Below are positions 45,374-56,789 of a stretch of DNA of 64,000 bases, in pieces (position 1 is the stretch's first letter; each line of letters starts with the position of its first letter). The position numbers were made by a program, and so were the translations under genes. Source of the DNA: Nelumbo lutea (Eukaryota > Streptophyta > Magnoliopsida > Proteales > Nelumbonaceae); the NCBI GenBank assembly GCA_022828595.1, contig JAKGHH010000006.1, forward strand, positions 16,054,499-16,118,498, in the 5' to 3' direction. Below the pieces are notes generated by a model. The model made no database searches. It worked only from the letters and a program-made list of their open reading frames with translations, and was not told the DNA's origin.

Positions 45374-46330
45374 TTATCTGTTCCTTAGAAAATCTGATTT
45401 TCCCCCGACTTCCTTGTTCTCGCCTTCGACCATTGTTAAACCTGAAGTCAAACCAAGGCCTGGATGTGATGGCCCAACATCATTCAACCATGATGGAGGG
45501 TCAGGCATGCTCATAATGAATGATGGTTGGGAGTAAAAGGGGTCGGGGTTGGAGAGCCCACTATCTAAGAGCTCCCCTTGAATCAACCATGTATGGAACC
45601 TAGCCAAGTCCATACATAACTGGTAAAAGAGATACAGAAGGCCATTGTAACTAAACACCGGAGGTGGGGGGGGGGGTGTATGTGTCATCACTGGATATGC
45701 TACAATGCCACTACCTAAGTTTGTCAAATTGGTTCCCATCACATATTCAGCAACCTGCCCATTTGGCAAGAACGACCGAGTTGGTGGTACAAACTCCTTT
45801 TATTAACCTCCACTTTTGTACCCATGATAGAGTTGACATGACCATTCATGCCTTGGGAAGTTGATTTCATCTCAGCATGTAGATCATGAGAATCATCAAA
45901 GATAGCAAAGTTGTCACTCAAGTCTATATTCCTCATTGAAGTTTGTCTTGATGATGAAGCTGAGGAAGGAGACAAGCTTTGATCGCCATTACGGTGATGA
46001 TAAGGGGATTTTTCATCCATCCACTAGTCTGATGATGGGGCGCCTTCATTTTCATCAACACGATTCAAGTCCAGCTTGAGTCTCTCTGCCATTCTTGAAC
46101 TCACTTTAGTGGAAGATTCCCCGGAAAGAAAGCCAAAAGATATCAGTGACCTCGTCGTCAACTTCAGCCACGTTCTGATCAATATCAAGAACATCCTGCC
46201 TCTGCTTTGAACTGCAGTTGCTTCCCTCGACAGAGGTTGTCTTTTCACCATCCAGAGTCCTGTGGGGAGATGGTAGGCGGAAAGCACTTGTTGCAGCAAA
46301 CCCTTTCCATCCCAGTGCCCCCTCTATACA
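45374..46330 (-). pseudogene. C-terminal fragment of a SUO-like (BAH/TFIIS-N) gene
   Basis: Read down the minus strand the motifs are in parental order: GALGWKGFAATSAFR, RQDVLDIDQNVAE, ERLKLDLNRVDE, SMRNIDLSDNFAIFDD, then a proline run and GPSHPGLGLTSG. I recall the same order in the C-terminal part of Arabidopsis SUO and relatives, large nuclear proteins with BAH and TFIIS N-terminal domains linked to miRNA-mediated silencing. One frameshift (about 45760) and stops (about 46022) break the frame. The BAH and TFIIS domains are absent. The proline run coincides with an 11-G tract at 45666-45676. Confidence 0.72.
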
Positions 46331-46724
46331 GAGGAGGCATAGAGTAATGCAAAGTACAGGATCAAATTGGAAAAAAAAATGTCCACCTATCCACGAGAAA
46401 TAACCATGGACGATAGTCTGGCCTGTGGTGTAGACCGATCCACGATATAGTGTGGTTCGATCCACACCACAATGTAATCGAACAAAAGATTTTGGTGTTG
46501 TGCATTTCTAAACATAACATATCATGGTGCATCCGCACCACCTTAATAAATCTGGAACAATGGACCAGGTACAAAAAGAAGAAAGAGAAAAAGCCTTATT
46601 AGCTAGCAAATGTGCAACTTGGTTCCCAGATCTGTTGATGAATTGCTATGAACATTGGGGAATATCTACTAGGAGTGCCATGCAGTCAACAATGTGCTAC
46701 TTGATACACCAATGAGTATCACTA

Positions 46725-47148
46725 GGTAAGTGTTTGGCATCGATGCGTTGCTTCTGAGCCGTTTTCTGAGAAAATGGTGTCGTATCTATTGCATCATTTT
46801 CTGAGAAAACGACTTCTTTCGCATAGGATATTTTATGGGAAAAGGCACCAGTTTTATTTGGTATCAATGCCCTATAATTGTTTTCAGCATTGGTCCACAT
46901 ATCCAATGGTTTACATGATGACACATTGATGCCACAACATGGTACAATTGTCAGCAATGGTTACGAAAACGAGACAACACCAAATTCAACATTTTCTCGA
47001 ACCATGCTTTTCCTGAATCCAATTCATGGCCATTTTTTGAAACAATGGTTCCAAACAAAGTTGCATTTCTTGGCACACCATTTTTTTCTGATGTGGTGCA
47101 AATATGGAACCGTTTTCTGAAGCAACAACATCGATGCCAAACACTACC
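46725..47148. mobile_element. MITE inside the LINE RNase H region (424 bp)
   Basis: Ends GGTAAGTGTTTGGCATCGAT and the complement GGTAGTGTTTGGCATCGATG. Flanks share TA. Removing the element and one TA keeps the LINE frame (LWEIS then SDTHWC). The 2-bp duplication would suit a Stowaway/mariner-type MITE. Confidence 0.78.
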
Positions 47149-47528
47149 TAGAGATCTCCCACAGGGAATTAATGACAACGAGTGTGTCCCCCTTTGAAGA
47201 TAACATGATGAATATGGAGATCAAGAGTTAGTTTGATACTTTCTTTTGAGGCTAATGCTTTAATCTCCACTGGTTGACAGGGTGGAAATCTAATAGAGAG
47301 GGCTACAATAAGATCACCACCATAGTGGTCTATCTATCAATCCTACTCGAGCATTAGTGCTAGAGACAGTCCCATCAAAATTGATTTTAATATGTGAAAT
47401 AGGAGGGTGAAGAATTAGAGAACATCTAGCAAAGATAGAGATACTCTCTTTCCTCCTAGGATCTTCATTCTCACTCCAATAAATTAACCAATCCAATAAG
47501 GACCAGCTAGGTTGGGCTTTCACTCTTA

Positions 47529-47845
47529 GGCCCTGTTCGCTTTTCGGTAAGTTATTTATCTGGATAAATGTAATTATTTGGCTAAGTTTTTCCTGGGAAA
47601 CACTTACTCAGATAAGTGTATCTACCCATGTTCTTTTATTTTCCAAGTAGAAAAAGACAATGACCATTTTAGCCTATTAAAAGGGGCATTTCTATCCCAT
47701 TCAAGTGTTGGCAACTTTCCCCTCAGGTGGAAAAGTTGTTTATCCACCTAGTAGATCGGTATCACTTACCTAGGTATGTGATACACAGTAAAATAAACTT
47801 TCCTTAATCCTCACATTAATCTGAAAAAAGAACATAGGATTCTTA
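47529..47845. mobile_element. Candidate MITE between LINE domains
   Basis: Begins AGGCCCTGTTCGCTTTTCGG at a point where LINE homology stops; homology resumes near 47860. The right end (GAACATAGG) is only weakly complementary. Confidence 0.4.
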
Positions 47846-48319
47846 GTCAATAAGAACCAAAATCCCATTGACCAACTTTCCTCCTTCTTAAAATTCAAAA
47901 AAAAAAAAAAAGAACATCCTATTAGATTAATAGGAGAAAGAAACTAAACTCTTTGGCAATTGCACCACTGGGCATCGAATGAAGAGATGAATCATGGATT
48001 CTTCATCTGAATGGCGTATGTTGCAATTAACCTCAAGGTGGGACTTTCTTCTTGCTAATTCGCTTTTGACAGGAAGGAAGAGAGTGATGCACCTCCACAT
48101 AAATAAATGTATTCAAGGTTGGAGTTGTTTGAAATTCCAGAATTGTTTCCTACACTTGCCAAATGCTATATTAGCTTGAGATGAACTGATTAACTTGATG
48201 GAGAATCCGGTAAGCTGAGAATGAAGTAAACTTTACACTGATTGTGGATTTCCAAACTAGAGTGTCTTCCATTGATAACAAATTGGTGTTCCAGCCTCTT
48301 GTATTTGGATCAATTAGAG

Positions 48320-48744
48320 TAGGGGTGTCAATTGGACTGGATTTGGTCCAATCCGATCCAGTCCAATGTAAGTCCATTATAAACGGACCAGGTCTAATCC
48401 AATCAAATGAATGCTTTGGACCAATTTGGATCAGTCCAATTCAATGTCTGGACCGTCCAATCTGTTTAAGTTCATTTTGATTTAGATTGGTTTCAATCCA
48501 AAACTGGTCCATTGACACATATATTCTTATCTTATAAGTTATATCAATGGACCAGGTATTGGCTTAATTAATCCAACCCAATCCAATATAAATTTGTTGC
48601 GGATAGACCAGGTCCAATCCAATCTAATAAATATTTTGGATCAGATTGGTCCAATTCAATATGTCTTGTTGCTCCGTCCAATCTGTCCAATTTGATTTTG
48701 GACTAGACGGGGTCCAATCCAAAACCGGTTCATTGGCATCCTTA
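48320..48744. mobile_element. hAT-type MITE (425 bp) inside the LINE
   Basis: Starts TAGGGGTGTCAATTGGAC; the complement of the right end is TAAGGATGCCAATGAACC. A perfect 8-bp duplication AATTAGAG lies at 48312-48319 and 48745-48752. The minus-strand LINE frame reads on across the empty site (TLIDPNTRGWN). Same family as 32695-33092. Confidence 0.93.
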
Positions 48745-48897
48745 AATTAGAGTGGCTACCTTCTCATTCGATAATACCCTTAGTTCTCTTACAGTTGGAT
48801 CCCATCCTTCAATTCATGGATCGTTTAATTTCGATATTTAAATTCCAGCCATTTCCAATAATCCATTTTGGTCCATTCAACATTAATGACCTCTTAA

Positions 48898-49094
48898 GGC
48901 TCAATTTGAAAGGAGAACAAATGCAAATATGTAGAGTGCAAAACGTTATGTTTTGTATTATTTTATGTTTTTGCATTGTACATAAGGCTCAGTTTCGAAA
49001 GAATACAAATGCAAATATGTACATTACAAATACATATAAAATACAAGGTTTTGCGCTCTATATATTTGTATTTGTACTCCCTTCAAACTGAGCC
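48898..49094. mobile_element. Tourist-like MITE (197 bp) inside the LINE
   Basis: Ends GGCTCAATTTGAAAGGAG and the complement GGCTCAGTTTGAAGGGAG. TAA flanks both sides (48895-48897 and 49095-49097), the PIF/Harbinger length. An internal copy of the end (AAGGCTCAGTTTCGAAAG, about 48985) makes it partly tandem. Confidence 0.85.
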
Positions 49095-49966
49095 TAAAGC
49101 AACAATGAAGCCCATAAACTGGACGAGTTACCAGCTCTTTTGCAAGTCAAAAGAACTTATTATGATTGACTGATTGAGGTATTTAGCTGTTAAAACTTGT
49201 ACCTAAAGACTATCTTTCTCAGTGAGAAATCTCCAAATGAGCTTCAAAATCATCACTCTACTAATATCAAAATCATCATAAAATACCAATCCACCCTCCA
49301 CCTTGTGCCGGGCGATGGAATTCCAATTTTTCATGTACAAATATTTGTCTTTCTCTAATCAGTCCCACCAAAAATCGCGGCAAAGGGAATTGATCTTAGC
49401 CGAATATTTGATGGAAATCATAGAGATGGAAAGATGGTAATTGGGGATAGCTTCTAGCACGCTTCTGATGAGCACCCCTATATGATATCAATTTTGCCTT
49501 CTAATTCTATAATTTCTTGGAGATTTTTTCAACCATGGTTCTCCAATTTTCTTTGAAGTAGCGCTTGTGTTCTATATATGCTCCAAGATACTTATCCAGT
49601 TTGCATGTTGTCTTCGCACCCATGATAGATGAAAGGATCCTTTTGCTACATCTGTGAATGCTGGAACCGAAAAAAAAAAAATGGATGATTTTTAGGTGTT
49701 AATTAAGGTTATGTTTGATTCATTGTTATGGGTCTCATTCTTTTAATTCTTGTTCATTTTAAACAATAATGAGCAAGAATGAATGACATTAAACTATATG
49801 GTTACAAAATTCTTGCCATGGGCCACATCTTTTTTTTAAATGAAAAATCAGCCCCATAACACAAAAATTGAGTAGCTAACATGAAAAATAACCATGCCCT
49901 ATCTTGCTCATTTTCATTCTAAGTAAAGTCCACCTACAAAACTATTGCTATAGATGTTTACTTTTG

Positions 49967-50480
49967 CGAAAGCACTTTTACAAAAATGCTTTTATGAAAG
50001 CACTTTATAAAAATACTTTTATAAAAGTACCTTTATAAAAGCACTTTTATAAAAGTGATTTTACGAAAGCACTTTATGCTTTTAAGAAAGCACTTTACAA
50101 AAGTTCTTTTACGAAAACACTAATACAAAAGTACTTTTATAAAAGTAGTTTACTAAATCACTTTTATGAAAGTATCTTTATGAAAACACTTTTATAAAAA
50201 CTCTTTTACAAAAGTACATTTATAAAAGTACTTTTATGAAAGCACATTTATAGAAGTACTTTCATAAAAGCACTTTTATGAATATACTTTTATAAAAGCA
50301 CTTTAATGAAATACTTTTATAAAAAGTACTTTTACGAAAATATTGTTTTTGATAGATAATAAAGAATTTTATTAAGAAACACAAAGGATACACATCATAA
50401 AACCCATAAAGAGGCACAAGTTGTTACCTCTAAACTGTATCAGGAAGTACTTTTACGAAAGCACTTTTACAAAAATACTA
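49967..50480. repeat. Palindromic minisatellite, unit about 15-16 bp
   Basis: Repeats of AAAGCACTTTTATAAA and AAAGTACTTTTACGAA alternate for about 370 bp and resume after an insert. Each unit is nearly self-complementary (AAAGTACTTT). Confidence 0.9.
50341..50445 (-). mobile_element. LINE 3' tail inserted in the minisatellite
   Basis: On the minus strand it reads ...TTCTTAATAAAATTCTTTAT then ATCTATCAAAAACAA, the style of a plant LINE 3' end. It is flanked by AGTACTTTTACGAAA on both sides, but that word also belongs to the array, so the duplication is not independent proof. Confidence 0.55.
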
Positions 50481-51020
50481 AAATTCTTATTCTATCACAA
50501 AAATTTCTAAAAGAACAGAAACAAGTAGCAATATTGCTAAAACAGGGTTTTACTTTTTTTTTTCTTTTTTCTGTTCAGACTAATATAAATGATTAATTGT
50601 CAGTCATCTATTCGATCCACTTTTAGTAGAGCCACATAGTGGTCTACGTTCCTCCACTTAAATTCATTGATAGTAAAAGAGGCAATAGCTCTATTGTAGA
50701 TATCAGTTTTTTATTTTTTTTTTTCTTTTTTTCAAAGTTCTGGAGAGCTTTCATCGGTTCGCCTTTTCCTTGCTTTCAACGTTTCAATTGTTTATCTCCC
50801 TAAATAATCCTAATTCCCTTCCATTTAATCGAGGGAAAAAAAAAGAAGGAAACGAAGGTTTTTATGTGTTTAGATTGACTAACATTACTTTAATTAACAG
50901 TTTCTTTTTCCTCTTTCTAGTTTGTTTTTTCTCTCTTTATAACAAAAAAATACTATTTTTAACATGGATCGGCATTGTGAGTCCCGAATCCTGACTATTA
51001 ATGGGGTCAGCATCATAGAC
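50481..51020. other. No recognised feature
   Basis: T-rich tracts and spacer only. Confidence 0.5.
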
Positions 51021-51753
51021 TGACCCAATCTGTCTCTTGGCTTGTCAAAATTCACATGAATTTTGATTGGTCAAAATTCTTTTGATACTATATCTTTTCT
51101 GCATCATAGATTTTTCCAAATAAGAAAAGGAAAATCTATGATGGGGAAAAGATATGACATGGGAATAAGGGTTTGGAATCAAAATTAAAATTGACTATTC
51201 CGATTCCAATTATTTGCTTGAGCGAAATTGAAATTTCATTCTTATTCTTATAGGAATAGTATTCTCCCATTTGAAAGAATGGTCATTTTCTATCCCTCCC
51301 TTGAGAGTGAAATCTCATTCCTGCTGATTTGAATTTTCATTCTTCTTCCTGTCTAAACCAAACAGACCATGGGAAATAACCATTCCAATTCCAAAAGATT
51401 TTGATTCCAATTCTAATTATGAACCAAACGGACCCTAAAAGATTTTGATTCTTTTGAGATTATTGGGTTGGACATGTAACATCTGTGATGGTCTTATGGT
51501 GTTATTAATTTTTACTGTATATGTGTACAATGTTATTATATTGTTATGTGTCATCACTTGTTATCAAAGAATTAAAGTCATCCCCTTCTTTTCTTCAACT
51601 GAAAGGACCTAAAAAGTATTGATTGACAGAAGTTTTTCCTAGTTTTCTATAAGAAATGGACCCAATCTGTCTCTTGGTTTGTCAAAATTCATGAGTGGAT
51701 TTTGATTGGTCAAAACTCTTCTCATACCATATCTTTTTCGCATCATAGATTTT
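51021..51753. repeat. About 95-bp direct repeat flanking a MITE
   Basis: GACCCAATCTGTCTCTTGG through CATCATAGATTTT occurs at 51022-51115 and 51659-51753. The first copy runs into a 27-bp imperfect hairpin (arms 51090-51117 and 51129-51155). Confidence 0.78.
51160..51437. mobile_element. MITE, TAAGG family copy
   Basis: The complement of the right end, TAGGGTCCGTTTGGTTCATA, matches the left end of 42807-43060. The interior shares GGAATTGGAATGG words. The left end is less clear. Confidence 0.65.
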
Positions 51754-52940
51754 CCCTTCAAGTAATCAGTATCTAACACAACATTCAAAACAAGAGAAAA
51801 TGTGTGTTATTAAGGTGCCGACAAGGATTGAGATGAGGCAATGAGCGCCATTGTTGACCCAAGCTTTCTTTTGGCAAAACAATGATTCCAAGGCAAAAAA
51901 TGGAACTCATCTTTGATGAGCCTTTCATGCAAGATAATTGCAGAAAACCTAAAAAAGAAAACCCTCGCAACAACCCATGTGTACATTAAAAAAATGGCAT
52001 GTACCTGAAAGCCTCTAGTCAATAAATCCATGTGATAACTTAGTTGAAAATGCTTGGATTATATTCAGGGTGTTTGGTGCCGTTTACGTTTAGATTTAAA
52101 GATCCAACTTACTGATAAGATTTGAATTCAAATCGAGGCCTATCAGATTTGATCAGATCTTTGAATCAGATCGAATTCAACCTGAACAATATCAAATTAA
52201 ATTTGAATCCGATCCGATCCATTTTGATCCCTGAGCATTACGATATCGATAAATCACTTGGGCTCACTTAATGCTAGCGTAAATGGCCCCATCTTTGAGG
52301 AAACCGGCAATCGCTCTAACCAAACGTGAGGAGCCATTACAAGATACCCTTAACGCCACTAATAATAAGGTCTCGCTTATAAATTCGACGGGGAGACCAC
52401 AACTATCTCTCTTATGCACTCTACTTCTCTTACTCTTACTCTGCTCTCACTTCAACTTTCTAATTACCTTGGCTGAAACTGTCAGAGTAACTGCCCCAAA
52501 GACTGTTAGGACAAATGTAAAAACCAACTAAACCAACCCAACTGGATGCAATGTGATCGGTTTTCAAGTAGGTCGGTCAGTTTCAGTTTAAAAATACACG
52601 TAACCCAACAGAACGGTTTGGTTGCGGTTTATAAGTTTGTAAATCGAAGTAAAACTGAACCGAACCAAGTATATATTAATGATATATGCGATTTTAGCTT
52701 TTAGCCTAATAACTCCCGTGTCTTGGTTTTTCATTTCCCAGTTCCCAACGAGGTAGATAACTTTAGCTTAGTCTGTAACCAAAGCCCCTAGTCACTCTAC
52801 AATGTAATAGTAGTGGCTAGTGAAAGTGTTACATTTTGCAAGTCCGACCCCTAGTCGCTAGGAAAAGTTATTTTCTTTATCCAAAGTCTAAACCTGTTAA
52901 ATGTTACCTTCATATTCCATATTTATTTTTGATTTACTTT
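51754..52940. other. No recognised gene
   Basis: Includes GATCCGATCC-type MITE debris near 52120-52230 and AACCGAACC words near 52550-52660. The 82-codon frame at 52283-52531 has a hydrophobic stretch but no familiar motif. Confidence 0.45.
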
Positions 52941-53808
52941 TGATGAGCGTGGATTTAGCCTTCCAATGATATCATGACACATGGCATTTTAGAACAAGTG
53001 GATGATACCTAAATATCACCTAGGCGATGACTTGCCAAAGTAATGGAGTCCCAAATTACGGTCCGTTCTCACCCCTTGACCCGGCGACCTACCCCTACCA
53101 CCGACCTAGCGACCTCAACCACAACTTAGGTCGGCTAGCAGCACCTTGTCCAGGGCCGACCTGTAGCACCTCGTCACCAGTCGAAGTGACCTCGATGCGA
53201 GGAGTGACCTCGCTCGAGGGCTTGCCGACCTGATTGAAGTCTAGGTGGTGACCTACGAGACATGCTCTCCAACCAGTTCTGCATGCACAACCCATCACTA
53301 CCGGGTCTCTCGGAAGTTGGCCCCCATACCGAATGTTCCTCAGGAAACCGAGCAAGGCGCGAAGACTGATCTACGTGTACGGCTACCCCCATGGATTTGG
53401 AACTGGTTGGGCAGGACCTCCCAGAGAACTCGGGCATGATGCGTGAACCTTACGCCAAGCGACGCCTATATAAAGGCCTCGCCTCCAACCTAATAGGGAA
53501 TGAGAAAAGATGCGCAATTTATCTCTCGCAGCTCTCTTATTTAGATCTCTCGAAAAACCTCTGATTCACTAACTTAAGCATTGGAGTGCCCACCCCAGGT
53601 AAAGAAACTCATGGTACTCTAACATTGCCTCCTTACAGGTCTCTTTAGAAAAATAGATAGCTCATCGATTTATTCAACTCGGCATCCGAGTCACCTCCCA
53701 GTAAGTAAATTCTCCAACTCAACATCCGAATCACCTCTTAGCAGGGAAATCTCTAGCTCGGCATCCGAGTTGCCATCCAGTAGGTAGCTGCCAAAACATG
53801 CATCATCA
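52941..53808 (+). repeat. Tat-type LTR 1 (about 868 bp)
   Basis: Starts TGATGAG and ends ATCATCA just before the PBS. It aligns with 58688-59494: AGCAGCACCTTGTCCAGGGC, GTGACCTACGAGAC, TATATAAAGGC, and CTAACTTAAGCATTGGAGTG then CCCACCCCAGGTAAA. TATA box at 53467-53476. Open frames at 53027-53439 are LTR sequence. Confidence 0.8.
53467..53476 (+). promoter_or_regulatory. Tat LTR TATA box
   Basis: TATATAAAGG, conserved at 59154-59163 in LTR 2. Confidence 0.7.
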
Positions 53809-53809
53809 A

Positions 53810-53827
53810 TTGGCATTGTCTGTGAAA
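53810..53827 (+). other. Tat primer-binding site (decayed)
   Basis: TTGGCATTGTCTGTGAAA. The better copy after LTR 2 (59497-59514) reads TTGGCGTCGTTTGTGGGA, as in Tat elements. Confidence 0.65.
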
Positions 53828-53869
53828 AACAAAACAAAAAGCAAAGTTCTCACCTTCTAATTTTCACCT

Positions 53870-55740
53870 TTCTCAACTCAAGGGCATTATTTAGCAGCAC
53901 CAACATCAACAATGAAGTATCAGTTACTGGGGGCAAGAACATTCATGATGAACCTTGAGAACCCCCCTCTGCAATAATCAAGCAAGTTCAGTGCCCATAG
54001 CACTTCTTGGAGTAGCGATCGCGCTGAACCTAGCACTCCTAGTATGCTACCTCATGTGAATGCCCCTCTCCCCGCGGTAGAGCCATCATTGGTTCCCGCG
54101 GGGGTTGAAGCGAAGTAGTATTATGAGATGAAGTGAATATCCAAATGTGGGCGCGAGAGGAGAAGTTCAGTGCATCATACCGCCACAGAATAAACAACAA
54201 TAGAACGATCTTGACAATCAACAGTCCAGCGACAGGCACCAAAAAGTGAAGCTGCCCCCACAAGTCGAGCCCTTCATGGTTCCCACGGGAGTTGATGGCC
54301 AACAAACTATGAAGAAGCCCCACCGATCTCAACTCCTTCTATATTTATGCTCAACAATAGTCAGCCCGGACGAAGTCTCATCAACCCTGTTTCGTGAGGT
54401 GGCCTCTATAGGTCGAGCCCTTCGTGGCTCCCGTGGGAGTTGGTGGCCAATGGACTACATGGATGCCCTTGCAAGTCAAGCCTTCCAAGGCTACCGTGCG
54501 AGCTGACGACCAATGGTTAGTAGAGCTATCCCCACAGGTCGAGCTCCCTATGGCTCCTTGTAGGAGTGGATGACCAAAGGACTAATGCGGTGTATCCATG
54601 GCACCGAACTACCGACAAATGCCGATGGCAACATACACTCCAGCAGCCATCACAAGGGGGTCAAAACATGGACAACTAGTCTAGGCAAGTTTCCGCGATC
54701 TAGCCCAAATCATCTCCCAACCCGAACTGCAAAGCCTCACTACTAATCGAGCTCCGTATGGCTCCTTTGAGAGTTGGAAGCGAACTGAACGAGGAACTAG
54801 CCTCACAAATCGAAACCTTTGTGGTTCCCATGAGAGTAGGCAACCCACAGATAGTAGAGTCGTCCCCTCAAGGTGAGCCTCCCATGACTCCAATAGGAGT
54901 GGGAAGCCAGCAATTCTAGGAGCAGGTGGTACATGTACACCATGAGCTCGCAAGCACCTACCCAGGGAAACCAATCCCAAGTGACGACATTGATATAAGA
55001 GTCAACCTAAAGTGTTTGGTTCAGTTGACAAAATTGTGTACATCCGAACCAAACCAACCCATGTATATCCATAACTACCCTTGGTACCACACCCTAGGGC
55101 CTTTGATGTCTTTTTGTCTTTGCAAGTTGAACGATGACCAAGTTAACCTCAAAAGGCCCTAGATTACCCATATTGTTGATCTCTGTAATATCAACTAGCA
55201 TCATTTATGAGAAGGACAAATAATTGAGTTAACTACATGGCTAGCTGATAAGATCTGCGTGCTGACAACAACTCCAAAATGGGGATCGCTCTCCTCCAAG
55301 GTATAACTCCTAGTTCGCTCCTCAAGCTCTAGTCACTCGAGAACAATTCCAATGACTATGGAAAGGATTGGTGTCCTAGACAACAAATTTTTTCACCTAT
55401 GGCAACTAATAGGCAACCAACATCAAGACAGTCAACCCATTGGTGCCATCAATAAACTTGTTAAAAGGCCTACCAACCCACCATAGTTGAGTAAATGCCA
55501 TGCGAGCCTTGCCAAGAGTCACTTCAACTTCAAGGTAGAAAGAAGTAGCTGAATCAATTCCTAGCTTGGGCATTCTCGTGCAAATTAGGAAACAAGACTA
55601 TGTACAATGGATGACAAAAATGAAGAATGCTAAGTAGAGAAACTAGGACAAGTATTGCAAGTACCACCGGGACATTGGACCATCGGTCATAACACCAACG
55701 AATGTCAAAATTGGGTCGGGACTCGGAGCCAACCAACCCC
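53870..55740 (+). pseudogene. Tat gag region with repeat expansion
   Basis: Badly frame-shifted. It starts near 53910 with an ATG-rich leader, then holds eight degenerate modules (54069-54909) and at about 55640-55705 a zinc-knuckle-like CKYHRDIG...HNTNEC. The conserved gag core seen in the second copy (60240-60560) is not recognisable here. Confidence 0.55.
54069..54909 (+). repeat. Eight degenerate 45-50 bp modules in Tat gag
   Basis: The core GTCGAGCCCTTCATGGTTCC then CACGGGAGTTGATGGCC recurs near 54069, 54255, 54408, 54465, 54527, 54737, 54800 and 54858. Where the frame is open it reads VEPFMVPTGVDGQ. The second gag copy has at most one, PMAPTRIDVHQ (59775-59808). Confidence 0.7.
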
Positions 55741-55889
55741 CAGCTAACAAGCTCCTAGACGAGGTCATTAATGTGATATCAATTGGCTCTAAAACATGCG
55801 AGAAATATCCTTCACAAGAAAGGCCTATACCCATAATTCCAATTTGGACACATGCCACAAAAGAAATCCAAATTGGAAGAAGTCATCAT

Positions 55890-56380
55890 CACCTTCTATG
55901 GCGACAACCCATAGGTGCTCATCGCCTCCATGATGACAAATTTGTGATTTCCTTAATGGTTGCCAACTATGAAATGAAGAGGATACTCATTGACAATGAC
56001 TCTTTCTAGCATATTCTTTTGTGATACATTTGAAATGATGAAATTGACCCCAAATCAACTTCAACCTATTGGCATCCTCCTACTCGGATTTTATGGGGCA
56101 GCCATCAAGTCGAAGGGTAAGATAATTTTTTCCAATCAGAATGGGTATAGAAACCCACCAAGTCACTTTGATGACCAAGTTCCTAGTTGTGAATGTCAAC
56201 TCTCGCTACAACACTATCATCAACCAACCTACCTTGAACTCTAGTAAGGCCTTAGTATCCTTTTACCACCTTGTTATGAAGTTTCCTATTGACCATGAAA
56301 TTAGATTTGTTAAAGGTGATCAACACATCACCTACCAATTTAATGTGACAGCTCTCAAAGGGAAGAGAAGATAACCCCAA
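55890..56380 (+). pseudogene. Tat protease region
   Basis: HDDKFVISLMVANYEMKRIL is followed by IDNDS, where active elements have a D-x-G/S-S active site. After a frameshift come FLVVNVNSRYNTIINQPTLN and TYHL-type YHLVMKFPIDHEIRFVKGDQ. This is the retropepsin pattern of the Tat lineage with the catalytic motif altered. Confidence 0.7.
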
Positions 56381-56789
56381 CCTATGGAAGGGCTTGACCT
56401 CAGGGATGAGTTGAGGACCAGTAGATGCTAACTAGTAAAAGGCCTCGTCGTTATCCCCTTGAACAAAGTTGCGCCTAAGAAGACTACAAATCGATCCCTT
56501 CTCCTAGATAACTTGTGTTCTAAACTAGTAAGTTTGCTTAAATCCAACACTAACTCATTTGCTTGACTTGCCACTAATATACTACAAATTTATCCCTTGG
56601 TCATTACTCACAGGCTAAGTGTGAACCCGAACTATAAGTTAGTTTGATAATAAAAGAGGAACTCTGCACTGGAGTGATGAGATGTGATCAGTGAATAAGT
56701 GGATAAACTACTCAAAGTTAACTTCACCCAAGAGGTACATTACCCTAACTTGGATAGATAACATGGTTATGCTAAGAAAGACTAACAAG

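Larger units (their letters stand above)
44713..46472. mobile_element. Possible gene-carrying DNA transposon
   Basis: GTGTGGTGTGGATAAAAACA (from 44713) and the complementary ATAGTGTGGTTCGATCCACA (46447-46466) are inverted across a host-gene fragment. Arms are short and imperfect, termini and target duplication are unresolved, so capture by a transposon is suggested and not shown. Confidence 0.4.
46520..49680 (-). pseudogene. L1-type LINE, minus strand, interrupted by MITEs
   Basis: Going down the minus strand: the RT C-terminal region (KYLGAYIEHKRYFKENW, NSLCRDFWW-like, KNWNSIARHKVEGGL, KLIWRFLTEKDS) at about 49600-49200, the linker (LMLNGPKWIIGNGW), the zf-RVT domain (EDTLVWKS, SAYRIL, LARRKSHLEVNCN, SDEESMIHLFIRCP) at 48310-47945, and an RNase H domain (HIKINFDGTVSS, then SDTHWCIK, NQVAHLLANKAF) at 47420-46590. 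The endonuclease and early RT parts are missing. Stops and frameshifts are present. Three MITEs split it, and taking them out with one target copy restores the local frame. Confidence 0.82.

Noticed and set aside
49967..50480. CRISPR-like spacing of short repeats
   Set aside because: Units are contiguous palindromic minisatellite repeats without unique spacers, and the genome is a plant.
53027..53439. Overlapping frames on both strands in GC-rich sequence
   Set aside because: They are inside Tat LTR 1 and its aligned partner does not keep them open.
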